DNA of 64,000 bases from Thermovirga lienii DSM 17291 (GTDB lineage Bacteria > Synergistota > Synergistia > Synergistales > Thermovirgaceae): the NCBI GenBank assembly GCA_000233775.1, contig CP003096.1, forward strand, positions 496,001 to 560,000. Reading direction: 5' to 3'. A program made the position numbers and the translations under genes. Positions 1-8,340 of this stretch are shown one piece after another (position 1 is the first letter of the stretch; each line of letters begins with the position of its first letter). The notes beneath the pieces are model-generated. The model saw only the letters and a list, made by a program, of their open reading frames with translations, had not been told where the DNA came from and ran no database searches.

Positions 1-1
1 C

Positions 2-118
2 CTGGTCAACGGCACGGCTTCTGAGCTCCTGCACCGGGAGCTGGTTTATTCCGGCTTCCTGCCAGAAGGGGCGTCCTACTCGTCTAAGCTGCTGGCGTGC
101 CTGGAGGTGGCATTGTGA
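2..118 (+). CDS. C-terminal fragment of an unidentified protein
   Basis: An open frame runs in from the left edge and stops at TGA 116-118, giving the last 38 residues of a protein whose start lies outside the window. The visible tail is rich in leucine and codes with many CTG/CTC/GCG codons. No motif is recognisable and I assign no function. It lies directly upstream of, and in the same direction as, the SIR2-HerA operon, so it could be another member of the same island. Confidence 0.5.
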   Translation: MVNGTASELLHRELVYSGFLPEGASYSSKLLACLEVAL

Positions 119-155
119 TAGAACCGTTACGATCAGCAAGAATGGGGGAGTTCAA

Positions 156-1400
156 GTGACTGAAAAGGCATTACATGATGCTGCCAGAGCAGCTATTGAG
201 CTGCGGGAGCAGTTGGCCTCAGACAAACGCAGACTCGCCTTTTTCATGGGCGCAGGCACCTCAATGGCAGTGGGAATCCCTGGTATAGAAGCACTTACGA
301 CACAAGTAAAGGAAAGCCTAGATGAAGATCAGAGGACCCATTTTGAGCAAATTTGCAAAGAGCTTGGCAAAAACCCCAACGTCGAGGACGTTCTAAATAG
401 AGTAAGGCTTTATCGCGAACTACTCGGTGATGACGAAAGCAAAACACATAAGTCGTTAACAGGAAAGGCTGCAAAAGAATTGGATGCTGCAATATGTGGA
501 GCCATCCATCAAAATGTGAGTATAGATCCACCGAAAGGCATCATGCCGCACAAGATATTTGCGCAATGGTTATATGCATCGTATGCGGGACGCGGATGGC
601 CAATTGAGATCTTTACGACTAACTATGACTTACTTCTCGAGAAGGCAATGGAGGAAGTAGGTGTACCATATTTTGACGGATTTGTAGGGTCCGTTACCCC
701 GTTTTTTGCTCCGGAATCTGTAGAGGCGGACGACACAAAAACATATGAAGGAGTTTGTCCGCCTCGGGCATGGACGCGATTATGGAAAATGCATGGCTCC
801 GTCAACTGGTACCTACGAGAAGCCGGCCGGTCAGGGAAAAGGCATGTAACCCGTCTTTCAGACGTTGTACTTCCGGCCGGTGAAGAGCTGATGATATTTC
901 CTTCGAGAGAGAAATACATTGAATCACGGAAGCTACCTTTCCTTGCGTATCAAGACAGGCTACGGCGATTTTTGTCAAGCGGTGAAGCGGTCCTCTTTAT
1001 CATCGGATACAGTTTCTCAGATGAACACTTAAACGAGATCCTTTTTCAAGGACTGCGAGGAAACAGTCGCTTAGCTGTTAACGTGCTCATGTACGGGATT
1101 GAGAAAGAGCGTGAGGGGAAAAAGACGCTAGTTCTACCAGAAGACGTCGTGGAATATGCGCAAACTTATCGAAACATGAGCGTCTATGGCCCAGACAAAG
1201 CAGTGATCGGAGGTATAGTCAGAGAATGGGCCCCGCCTCCAAGAGTGACAGAAGACAATGTGTACTGGTTCGATGATGAAAATCGCTTTACGCTGGGGGA
1301 CTTCACTGTGCTGGCTTTGTACCTTGAGCGTTTTATAGGTATTAGCTCACCAAGCGCTTTCCAGGTGCCGGCAGAAGCTGAGACCGAGGAGATAAAATGA
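156..1400 (+). CDS. SIR2-domain (SIR2_2-type) protein, putative NADase effector of a SIR2-HerA defence system
   Basis: This 414-residue protein shows the SIR2-like NAD-binding signature: GAGTS at residues 32-36 after a short hydrophobic strand, TTNYD with the likely catalytic Asn156, HGSVNWY with His213, and an IIGYSFSDEH stretch near 284 typical of SIR2_2 proteins. The family hydrolyses NAD+ when activated by phage infection. The start is GTG 156, chosen for the GGGGGAG ribosome site at 144-150. The stop overlaps the next start by 4 bp (ATGA), so it is translationally coupled to the HerA ATPase. SIR2-HerA pairs are an established antiphage system. NADase activity here is inferred from family and context, not shown. 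Confidence 0.85.
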   Translation: MTEKALHDAARAAIELREQLASDKRRLAFFMGAGTSMAVGIPGIEALTTQVKESLDEDQRTHFEQICKELGKNPNVEDVLNRVRLYRELLGDDESKTHKSLTGKAAKELDAAICGAIHQNVSIDPPKGIMPHKIFAQWLYASYAGRGWPIEIFTTNYDLLLEKAMEEVGVPYFDGFVGSVTPFFAPESVEADDTKTYEGVCPPRAWTRLWKMHGSVNWYLREAGRSGKRHVTRLSDVVLPAGEELMIFPSREKYIESRKLPFLAYQDRLRRFLSSGEAVLFIIGYSFSDEHLNEILFQGLRGNSRLAVNVLMYGIEKEREGKKTLVLPEDVVEYAQTYRNMSVYGPDKAVIGGIVREWAPPPRVTEDNVYWFDDENRFTLGDFTVLALYLERFIGISSPSAFQVPAEAETEEIK

Positions 1401-3235
1401 AGACGGATGTCACTTATCTCGGTGTTGTCCGAAGAGTAACTGGCTCCAAGGTCTACGTTGAGGTCTCACCGGATATTCCTTCTGCAAGCCCGATTATCCA
1501 TGGACGTGTTCACCGGCTGGGACAAATTGGGTCATTTGTACGAATTCCCCTCGGTTTTCTTAACTTATATGGTGTCGTTTCTATGGTCGGTGCCTCAGAG
1601 ATGAACGACTTACCCGAGGGAGAAATACCCATACCGGGCGGGCAGCGTTGGGTCGAAGTGCAACTTGTGGGAGAGTCATACGGCCGTGGAGAATTCCAGC
1701 GAGGGGTCAGTGTCTTCCCCACGTTAGATGATGAAGTCCATATTGTTACTGAAGAAGACTTGGCTATTATCTATGCTCCCAGAGGGTCTTCCATGGTGGA
1801 GATTGGGACCCATGCCTCATCCGAAAGCTTGGTGGCCTATGTCGATATAGACAAGATCGTTACTCGGCATGTTGCTATCGTTGGGTCCACGGGTAGTGGA
1901 AAGTCGAACACAGTTGCCGCTTTGCTCAAGTCTCTAACCAGTGGCAAATACCCTAGCGCTCGTATAGTCGTTATTGATCCTCATGGTGAGTACGGCGCGG
2001 CCTTCCAAGATTCAGCGCGGGTATTCTCTATTGGCGATAAGAAACACCCCCTGTTTGTGCCTTATTGGGCACTTTCGTTTGATGAGTTAGCGTGGTTTCT
2101 TGTTGACCGCCGGAGCGCATCAGAATCACAACAGGATATGCTTCTTCGCGAGAAAATCTTTGAAGACAAAAAGTCTTACTGCGACAAGCTCCGCGCCGGA
2201 AAGATCAGCAATTCTCTGATTACTGTAGACTCTCCCATTCCCTTTTCGATTAAGGACGTATGGTATTACTTTGACCGAAAAGAGCGAGTAACGTACAACC
2301 ATACTAATAGACGTAAAGAAGACGAAGCTTTAATTGAAGAGGGGGATGCGGCTACTCTTAAGCCTGCTAAATTTCAGCCCGCCAGTCTAGGAAGTGCCGC
2401 CCCATTCAAGCCCCAGCCCCCACCGATCATGGGCGCGTATGTAAACAAGATTCTGGGGCGCTTAAAGGACAAACGTTTCGAGTTCCTCCTTTCACCTGGC
2501 GAATACGATGGAACGAATAAGGACCTCCATGACCTGCTCATAGATTGGATTGACCATGAACACGCCGTGACCGTTCTCGATCTCGGTGGTGTCCCATCGG
2601 AAGTCACAGACCTTGTTGTCGGCGTTTTAACGAGAATACTGTTCGAAGGGATGTTCTGGGGAAGAGATATTCCAGGCGTCGGCAAACAACGACCCTTGTT
2701 GATTGTCTTTGAGGAAGCACATTCATATCTACCAAAGGATGGTTCGTCCCAGTTCGTTGCGGGTTACGCTGCACGCTCAGTCCGGCGTATTCTGAAGGAA
2801 GGGCGAAAATACGGAGTTGGTGCTATCGTTGTGAGCCAACGGCCTTCAGAGTTAGATGAGACTATTCTTTCCCAGTGTGGAACCTTCTTTTCACTCCGTC
2901 TTACGAACAGTAGCGACCAAGGGCGAGTAAAAGCAACAGTACCCGATGCTCTTGCAGGATTAATAGACCTGCTACCAGCTCTCCGCACGGGGGAAGCAAT
3001 GGTGCTCGGAGAAGCAATGCAGATACCAAGCCGAATCCGACTTCCGCTAATTGAGCCAAGGCCTAAAAGTGATGATCCTGAAGTAGCGGAATGTTGGAAA
3101 AACAAGAGGATCGAAAAGCCTGCCTATGAGTTGGCTGTTACAGGTTGGCGTCAGCAGCGAATGCCAACCCCACCTGTTGATGCAACCGAGCAGAAAGGAG
3201 AAGACAATGGAGAGGATTCCGGTCCAGTCGAGTAA
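1397..3235 (+). CDS. herA: HerA-type ATPase/DNA translocase of a SIR2-HerA defence system
   Basis: A 612-residue protein with an N-terminal HAS-barrel-like beta domain (about residues 1-75) followed by a DUF87 FtsK/HerA-type ATPase. Walker A is GSTGSGKSN with Lys169. Walker B is PLLIVFEEAHSYLP with the Glu439-Glu440 pair. A VSQRPSELD sensor-like stretch follows. HerA proteins form hexameric DNA-translocating ATPases. In SIR2-HerA systems HerA assembles with the SIR2 subunit to form the nuclease/NADase complex (family knowledge). Its start overlaps the SIR2 stop by 4 bp and its 3' end overlaps the KTSC gene by 29 bp, indicating one operon. NurA, the usual archaeal partner, is not present nearby. 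Confidence 0.88.
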   Translation: MKTDVTYLGVVRRVTGSKVYVEVSPDIPSASPIIHGRVHRLGQIGSFVRIPLGFLNLYGVVSMVGASEMNDLPEGEIPIPGGQRWVEVQLVGESYGRGEFQRGVSVFPTLDDEVHIVTEEDLAIIYAPRGSSMVEIGTHASSESLVAYVDIDKIVTRHVAIVGSTGSGKSNTVAALLKSLTSGKYPSARIVVIDPHGEYGAAFQDSARVFSIGDKKHPLFVPYWALSFDELAWFLVDRRSASESQQDMLLREKIFEDKKSYCDKLRAGKISNSLITVDSPIPFSIKDVWYYFDRKERVTYNHTNRRKEDEALIEEGDAATLKPAKFQPASLGSAAPFKPQPPPIMGAYVNKILGRLKDKRFEFLLSPGEYDGTNKDLHDLLIDWIDHEHAVTVLDLGGVPSEVTDLVVGVLTRILFEGMFWGRDIPGVGKQRPLLIVFEEAHSYLPKDGSSQFVAGYAARSVRRILKEGRKYGVGAIVVSQRPSELDETILSQCGTFFSLRLTNSSDQGRVKATVPDALAGLIDLLPALRTGEAMVLGEAMQIPSRIRLPLIEPRPKSDDPEVAECWKNKRIEKPAYELAVTGWRQQRMPTPPVDATEQKGEDNGEDSGPVE

Positions 3236-3422
3236 CTTAGCGTCAGTAGGATATGACTCGGGAACAGCGACTCTGGAGGTGGAGTTCTTGAGTGGTGCTG
3301 TCTATCAGTATTTTGGTGTTCCCGAATCCGTATACGAGGGATTGCTGAACGCGCCTTCAAAAGGGAGATACCTCGACCAGTTCGTAAAGAAGGCTGGGTA
3401 CTCATACGCTAGGATAGCGTGA
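3207..3422 (+). CDS. KTSC domain protein
   Basis: A 71-residue protein that is essentially only a KTSC domain: a start like SSNLASVGYD, a central VEFLSGAVYQYFGVP, then an APSKGRYLDQFVKK stretch and an aromatic C-terminus. KTSC domains are small and of unknown biochemical role. They have been seen alone and fused to lysyl-tRNA synthetase-like and other proteins. The start ATG 3207 lies inside the end of herA (29-bp overlap, different frame) and is preceded by GAAAGGAGAAG at 3193-3203, an excellent ribosome site. A longer upstream start at 3126 is therefore rejected. The overlap makes it a third cistron of the SIR2-HerA operon. Confidence 0.75.
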   Translation: MERIPVQSSNLASVGYDSGTATLEVEFLSGAVYQYFGVPESVYEGLLNAPSKGRYLDQFVKKAGYSYARIA

Positions 3423-3464
3423 GATGTTTCTGGTGAGAGTGTGATAACAGTAGGCAAAGCGTAG

Positions 3465-4217
3465 ATGAGAGTTCTTCACACAGCAGACTGGCACTTAGGT
3501 CGGATCTTTCATGGTGTGCATCTCACCGAGGACCAGGCGTATGTGTTGGACAAATTAGTAGAGATCGTGCAGGACGCTCGCCCTGATGTTGTAATCGTCG
3601 CCGGCGACGTATACGACCGAGCCGTACCGCCACAAGATGCTGTGTCTCTTTTGGACGACGTTTTGTCACGGCTCATTGCCAAGGTCGGCGTGCCGGTAGT
3701 GCTGATCGCCGGGAACCATGATAGCCCTGAGCGGCTAAGCTTCGGCGCGCGGTTATTGGCGAACAGTAATCTGCATGTGTTTGGGCCCTTGCTGCCGGAG
3801 TGTTGCCCAGTTGTTATAGAAGATGACTTTGGTCCAGTAAATATCTACGCGATACCTTTTGCGGAGCCTCCCGTGGTGCGGGAGAAGATCGCTGTAGACG
3901 ATATCCGAGATCATGACTCAGCCTTACGTCAGATTCTGCAGCACATCACGGCAAGACAACCCGTAGACAGGCGTTCGATCCTTGTGGCTCATGCCGCTGT
4001 TGTAGGAGGCAAAACAAGCGATTCGGAGCGCTCCCTTTCGATTGGGGGCTCAGAAACGGTGGAGCCAGCCATATTCGAAGGTTTCGACTATGTTGCCTTG
4101 GGCCACCTACACCAGCCGCAATCGTCGGGCGAAGATCACATCCAGGGAAATATTGGGGTCGGGTCTTTATTTTTGGTATTTTGTGAAGTTGGGGACCCCA
4201 TAAGAGTTTTATTCTAG
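3465..4217 (+). CDS. sbcD: SbcD/Mre11-type exonuclease, C-terminally truncated
   Basis: The 250 residues carry the complete calcineurin-like phosphoesterase core of SbcD/Mre11: DWHLGR near the N-terminus, GDVYDR, GNHDS, an AHAAV histidine and a terminal GHLHQPQ. SbcD proteins are usually around 380-410 residues. Homology stops just after GHLHQPQ (about position 4130). The last 25 or so residues look unrelated, so the capping and SbcC-binding part is gone. No sbcC follows; an IS element begins 93 bp downstream. Start ATG 3465 lies 42 bp after the KTSC stop with only a weak ribosome site. It is either a decaying remnant or a minimal nuclease acting with the SIR2-HerA operon. I favour a remnant. 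Confidence 0.75.
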   Translation: MRVLHTADWHLGRIFHGVHLTEDQAYVLDKLVEIVQDARPDVVIVAGDVYDRAVPPQDAVSLLDDVLSRLIAKVGVPVVLIAGNHDSPERLSFGARLLANSNLHVFGPLLPECCPVVIEDDFGPVNIYAIPFAEPPVVREKIAVDDIRDHDSALRQILQHITARQPVDRRSILVAHAAVVGGKTSDSERSLSIGGSETVEPAIFEGFDYVALGHLHQPQSSGEDHIQGNIGVGSLFLVFCEVGDPIRVLF

Positions 4218-4292
4218 CTGTTTTACGGCACCCCCCTCGCTGTCCTCTTTGCTGCAACCAAGCAGGCACAAAATTTGTACGCACCCAAAGCT
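4218..4292. other. Degenerate junction between truncated sbcD and the IS element
   Basis: Nothing codes here. The sequence just before it (4153-4199) contains GGGGTCGGGTCTTTAT and a matching GACCCC near 4194-4199, an inverted pair bounding an AT-rich stretch. That arrangement is reminiscent of a mobile-element end or REP-like sequence and may mark the event that removed the 3' part of sbcD before the IS1202-like element arrived. This reading is tentative. Confidence 0.3.
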
Positions 4293-4309
4293 GAATGACA
4301 TAAATTCTC
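4293..4309 (+). repeat. Left 17-bp direct repeat flanking the IS1202-like element
   Basis: GAATGACATAAATTCTC at 4293-4309 is repeated with one mismatch at 5885-5901, exactly outside the two terminal inverted repeats. This is the expected form of a long target-site duplication. A one-base difference implies divergence since insertion. Confidence 0.7.
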
Positions 4310-5884
4310 TGTCAACGGACAGTAAAAATGTCACCCTAAAAGGTCTTTAACGGGACAGTGAAAATGTCCCCTTTTGGATATTGTTTAGGCATAGATATTA
4401 GCCCTGCCAATGTGTTTTTTGTAGTTTAAGGCAGGGCTAGTTTTTTAAGTTTGTGTAAGTTTGTGGTAGTTATCAATATGGGGCATGTATTCCCCCCAAT
4501 TCACCTTCCAGAGGATACCTTTTCTTGTTTTTATGATCTTTGGTTGTGCTGTTTATACTCCTACGCCATGGGTGATCCATGGATGGTTTATATATTTCTC
4601 TTGATTTTGCCTTGTTCCCTAACTCTTCTTCTTGGATAGCTTTCTTGTTACTGTCACTTGAGATAGCCTTTAGTTTAAAGTAATCGCCACTGTATAAAGC
4701 TCCAAGGGAACCATCGAGATGCCTTGTAACACAAACAGGGCTTTTGGGCTTCAGAGGTACCACGTGCCCTTTAGAATCTAACAGCTGATAAGTACTACCC
4801 CCATAAGATATTGTGGATCCATTTGAAGCTTTTCTGTGACTCCTTATGCATATGATTTTATGCAAAGACTCTAATCCAGGGTTTGCCCTGAATGCCTGTT
4901 CTTTATCTTCTGCCCTTACAGCGAAACGGCTGTTAAACCTCTTTTTGAAATCACACAGAAAATCATTGGCATCTTCCATGGTGCAAATATTTGCTATCCT
5001 AAGCTCTACGATCAAACGACTCTGCAGAGTCTCCCAAAGACGCTCTATACGCCCCTTTGCTTGAGGTGAACGAGCCTTTATATGGGTTATGTCCAACTGA
5101 TTCAACACCTCTCCAAACTTAGTAAGTTTAACTCTTTCTCCTTTAAGCTCTTCCTCTATGGTGAGCTTCTCTCCTTTAGGAGAAAAGAATATAGAATGAC
5201 CGTCACTGTATATACTCCTGGGAATCCCGTAATCTTCCACCATCTGCTTCAAAACATGCATATACCCAAATAAATCTTCATTGGGCCTGAAATAAAGGCC
5301 CAAAACCTTCCCTGTGGCATCATCTATGGCTCCATGAAGACACAACTTGGAACATCTTCCCTCAAGCCAGTCATGGGGACTGGCATCGCACTGTACTAGC
5401 ATGCCCTCCATAGGCATGCGCTTCCTGGAGCGCCTCCGCCTCGGAGCCTTATGAGTGTGTTTGTTGGGTATTGAGGCCTCTTTGAGAATACGACCTATCG
5501 TCTTGGCCGACACAAATATCCCATCGTGCTCCCTCATCAGCTCTGACATGTGTTGGTAACTGGCTCCAGCATATTTACCTACTGCAAAACCTACTATGGC
5601 CTCTTTTACCTCTTCGGACGTAGCATGTTTAGGCTTCCTACCCCTGTTACCATGCGCCAACGCTGCTATACCTCTTTCCTTCACCCCTGCCTTCAGCCTT
5701 TTTATTTGACGCTCACTCAACCCTAATACACACGACGCTTCCTTCACCGTCACCCTGCCATCCAATAACTGCTCTACAACATATGCCCGCCTGGATTCCT
5801 TCTCATTCAAATATACGTCACCCCTGCTCATGGGGACATTTTCTCTGTCCCCTTACAGGGTGACAATATCACTGTCCGGTAACA
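4310..5884 (-). mobile_element. Insertion sequence of the IS1202-like group (ISNCY), intact
   Basis: The 1575-bp element carries one full-length transposase gene on the minus strand. The ends are imperfect inverted repeats: left TGTCAACGGACAGT and, read inward from the right, TGTTACCGGACAGT, both followed by a TGTCACCC block. Subterminal copies of a GGACAGTnAAAATGTC-like repeat occur twice at each end (for example 4317-4331 and 4354-4369), probably transposase-binding sites. The flanking direct repeats are 17 bp, which from memory fits the long-duplication ISTde1/IS1202 group. Ends and duplication are read directly from the sequence; family assignment rests on the transposase. Confidence 0.82.
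4473..5831 (-). CDS. IS1202/ISNCY-type DDE transposase
   Basis: A 452-residue transposase with an N-terminal helix-turn-helix (VKEASCVLGLSERQIKRLKAG), a basic linker, and an RNase H-like integrase core. Likely catalytic residues are Asp in VQCDASPHDW, Asp in IYSDGHS, and Glu in QAKGRIERLWETLQ. A C-terminal beta-barrel-like extension ends in a lysine-rich tail. The frame is uninterrupted, so the element may still be active. The start codon lies only about 50 bp inside the right terminal repeat, placing its promoter within that end. Confidence 0.9.
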   Translation of the reverse strand: MSRGDVYLNEKESRRAYVVEQLLDGRVTVKEASCVLGLSERQIKRLKAGVKERGIAALAHGNRGRKPKHATSEEVKEAIVGFAVGKYAGASYQHMSELMREHDGIFVSAKTIGRILKEASIPNKHTHKAPRRRRSRKRMPMEGMLVQCDASPHDWLEGRCSKLCLHGAIDDATGKVLGLYFRPNEDLFGYMHVLKQMVEDYGIPRSIYSDGHSIFFSPKGEKLTIEEELKGERVKLTKFGEVLNQLDITHIKARSPQAKGRIERLWETLQSRLIVELRIANICTMEDANDFLCDFKKRFNSRFAVRAEDKEQAFRANPGLESLHKIICIRSHRKASNGSTISYGGSTYQLLDSKGHVVPLKPKSPVCVTRHLDGSLGALYSGDYFKLKAISSDSNKKAIQEEELGNKAKSREIYKPSMDHPWRRSINSTTKDHKNKKRYPLEGELGGIHAPY

Positions 5885-5901
5885 GAATGACATAAATCCT
5901 C
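5885..5901 (+). repeat. Right 17-bp direct repeat flanking the IS1202-like element
   Basis: GAATGACATAAATCCTC directly abuts the right end of the element and matches the left flank at 16 of 17 positions. It is followed after 10 bp by the dif-like sequence. Confidence 0.7.
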
Positions 5902-5911
5902 TTGACACTAT

Positions 5912-5939
5912 TTGTCGCTAATTATACATTAAGTTAAAT
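5912..5939 (+). other. dif-like (XerC/XerD) site next to the IS element
   Basis: The 28 bp divide into an 11-bp left arm TTGTCGCTAAT, a 6-bp spacer TATACA and an 11-bp right arm TTAAGTTAAAT. The right arm matches the classical XerD-binding arm TTATGTTAAAT at 10 of 11 positions. The left arm keeps the TCGC core seen in XerC arms. IS1202-group elements have been reported beside dif/pdif sites (from memory), which raises the likelihood. The same stretch could instead be a promoter: TTGACA at 5902-5907 and TACATT at 5925-5930 are 17 bp apart upstream of the next gene. Confidence 0.45.
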
Positions 5940-6017
5940 AGGTGAATATGACTTGTGACTTAGTGGGCAGCGCCACCGGCAGCTTTGGAGCAAAGGAAAG
6001 CAGAGGAGGGGAGTAAA

Positions 6018-7571
6018 ATGAAGAATCAAATTCCCCTTTCGATACGGTTCTTTTTATTGTTTTGTATCTTATCCATCCTTGTAATTTTGAACTTTGCAGG
6101 AAGAGTTTATGCGCTAGGAAAGCCTTGCGATGGATGCGAGAGGACCGCGGTTTTGAAATCGGCAATAAACGTCGAAGGAAGGTCTATGGAATCGTACTTG
6201 GCCGAGTTCGGGACTTCTCCGTGTTTTCACCTTCTTGATACGGCAGCAGTATCTGATTTTATCGATAAAGAAATACAAATGGGGATTCCTGGAAAGCTTC
6301 CCAATTTCAAAATACCCGAATACTATTTCACTGTAGAATACGAGGACGATTTGGAAGGGCAAATAAAGTCGCGTTTCAGCATCAAGCTGTTCTTCTACAA
6401 TGATAAGCTGGTCCACACATGGACCACAGAATCAGAAAACCCTAAACTTACTTTTCGTGCTCACATTAATATGATGTTTAAAAATAGAAATGCAGTGTTC
6501 AGGAAGACCTACCCCCTTGATGTGTATGTACTAAATCCCTTCGAGAAAAGACCGTATAGCTGTGAAATAAAACCTCTGAAGGAGGACCTTTTGCTCGGAG
6601 ACGAAACCTCGGTGACTATCACTGATATCAGGGACATTGAAGGAAACAAATCAAGAGAATTCAACCGGATTGTTGTTCAGGCACTGAATGGGGAAATAAT
6701 CGGCGGAGCCAGCTTGAACGTTGATCCGGATCTCAAAGCTTTTTTGGTATCAGAGGGCAACATAAAATTTAAGTATCGTGCACCTACTCCATCTGAGCCA
6801 GAGGGTATATCTGAAGATAAAATAATTGTTTACAACGCCTGCGAGATTTTAGACCCCTCCGTTGTTCCCCTAGAATATACGACGGTGAAGGATAAAATAG
6901 CAGAAAAGGAAATAAAACTTAAAAAGGGAGAGCCCTTTATAGAGTTTGACATCTCTGTTAAAGGTAAGTCAGAAGATAAAGGAATTAACTACGAAAAAAC
7001 TGGTTCCTACAACTACAACGGAACACTAAGGTTTAAGCTAAAACTTACAGACTCTCACAAATCCGATGGAGAACTGCACCAGTCCTACGAGGGGACCGAC
7101 TGTGAAGTAATAAATCTTTCTGGAACGTCGGTAGGGAAGACCATCAGTTGGGATGCAGATCATAAGAGAAAGCGCACCGAAAATACGAACCTTTCCATTT
7201 CGTTCTGCGAAGGGCTATCCCCATCCACGTCTTTGAGTGTTGTGTTCGATAAAGATGGAAAGGTTAAGAAAGTTGACCTAGGAGGGTTTGAGTTTTCTAT
7301 TTGCTTGAATGGGACCACGGTAATTACCGACTTCGATGGAAAAACTTATACGCAAAACATTCCATATGCGCCTGATACACAAATGCCGCTACCTGAAATT
7401 TTCGTACTGGACTTAAATGCTGATTTGGGATTCTACAACGTCGATGGAAACGACTTTGGAGACTTAAAATCAGGAATAATCCAAGGAAACAGAATCATCA
7501 CTGAAAAATCTGATGTCAGCGAAACGGTGAAAAATGTGACCTACAGAGCAGTATTGGTTGGAAATAGGTGA
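6018..7571 (+). CDS. Secreted/anchored protein of unknown function
   Basis: A 517-residue protein starting at ATG 6018, preceded by GGAGGGGAG; an upstream TTG start is less likely. Residues about 7-31 form a hydrophobic signal segment ending near VYALGK, followed by a CDGC pair. The rest is hydrophilic and beta-rich, with many polar and charged strands, a CEI/CDVIN-type cysteine pattern, and a late DKDGKVKKVDLGG stretch resembling a calcium loop. I do not recognise a family. It probably acts outside the membrane. It stands alone between the dif-like site and the ferritin-like gene with no clear operon partner. Confidence 0.7.
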   Translation: MKNQIPLSIRFFLLFCILSILVILNFAGRVYALGKPCDGCERTAVLKSAINVEGRSMESYLAEFGTSPCFHLLDTAAVSDFIDKEIQMGIPGKLPNFKIPEYYFTVEYEDDLEGQIKSRFSIKLFFYNDKLVHTWTTESENPKLTFRAHINMMFKNRNAVFRKTYPLDVYVLNPFEKRPYSCEIKPLKEDLLLGDETSVTITDIRDIEGNKSREFNRIVVQALNGEIIGGASLNVDPDLKAFLVSEGNIKFKYRAPTPSEPEGISEDKIIVYNACEILDPSVVPLEYTTVKDKIAEKEIKLKKGEPFIEFDISVKGKSEDKGINYEKTGSYNYNGTLRFKLKLTDSHKSDGELHQSYEGTDCEVINLSGTSVGKTISWDADHKRKRTENTNLSISFCEGLSPSTSLSVVFDKDGKVKKVDLGGFEFSICLNGTTVITDFDGKTYTQNIPYAPDTQMPLPEIFVLDLNADLGFYNVDGNDFGDLKSGIIQGNRIITEKSDVSETVKNVTYRAVLVGNR

Positions 7572-7789
7572 GTTTTGTTAAAGTAACCTGAGTAGAAGAA
7601 AGCCGCAAAAGCATGGTATTTTTGTGGCTAGGTCTAGCTTTAGTTCATTATAAGGTTGTTTAGCCTGAGAGCAAAGAAGAAACTTTGCTGTTTCATGTAA
7701 AAATATTGGAAATACTGTAAAATAAGATAAAGCTTGATATGTTTAAAGCAATCCAAGGATAAAATTAGAAGTTAATGGAGGTGGAGGCA

Positions 7790-8299
7790 GTGGAGCAGGC
7801 CGTTAAGGTACTGGATTTCGCCATGAAAATGGAGCTTCAGGCACGAGATTTTTATCTGGAGTCGCTGGATGAGGTGAAGCTGGAGACCACGAAACAGCTT
7901 TTGGCCTACCTAGCGGAATGGGAAAAGGGTCACTACGATTTCCTCAAGAAACAAAAGGAAAGCGTGGAGGGAAACAGTCGGTGGGATACCAGCGCGGAAC
8001 CTTCGATAGATGAGAAAGAAGGTGAAAAGATCGTTTCCTCCAAGAAAGAGGGGACACCGGTGGAACCCCCTATTGACGAGCTTACAGGCGATATGGCTAT
8101 CCTGCGCATAGCACTGGTCATGGAGACGGATTTTCACAACTTTTACAAGAATGCAGCAAAGAACATGAAAGACGAAGAGGGGCGTAAGGTGCTTGAAATG
8201 CTTGCGGAGTGGGAAAGCGGGCACCAGCAGATGATAAACGAACAATATAGTGCTTTGCACAAGGACTTCATGGCAGAGATGGGATTTGAGCCATTCTAA
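7790..8299 (+). CDS. Tandem ferritin-like (rubrerythrin-type) domain protein
   Basis: The 169-residue protein contains two copies of a helical hairpin pattern: a Glu followed by FYLES/FYKNA, and then an AEWE(K/S)GH motif (near residues 15-50 and 105-145). These supply the Glu and Glu-x-x-His ligands of a ferritin-like diiron site. A polar linker separates the halves, and there is no rubredoxin zinc/iron knuckle. Such proteins are linked to iron handling or peroxide reduction in anaerobes; the exact role here is inferred. GTG 7790 is preferred over ATG 7775 because the ribosome site GGAGGTGG lies between them. Confidence 0.75.
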   Translation: MEQAVKVLDFAMKMELQARDFYLESLDEVKLETTKQLLAYLAEWEKGHYDFLKKQKESVEGNSRWDTSAEPSIDEKEGEKIVSSKKEGTPVEPPIDELTGDMAILRIALVMETDFHNFYKNAAKNMKDEEGRKVLEMLAEWESGHQQMINEQYSALHKDFMAEMGFEPF

Positions 8300-8340
8300 A
8301 GATGCATATGAAGTGACAAAGACAAGGAGGATAGCAGACA

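Noticed and set aside
115-159. A 14-codon frame starting GTG 115 and ending at the SIR2 start
   Set aside because: Too short and without a ribosome site or recognisable composition; it is probably a chance frame between two genes.
4451-4639. A 62-residue plus-strand frame at the left end of the IS1202-like element
   Set aside because: It is antisense to the transposase C-terminus and lacks a ribosome site.
5902-5930. The dif-like region read as a simple promoter (TTGACA, 17 bp, TACATT)
   Set aside because: Not excluded, but the -10 is weak and the 11-bp arm match to XerD sites beside an IS1202-like element is more specific. It is kept as an alternative in the dif-like entry.
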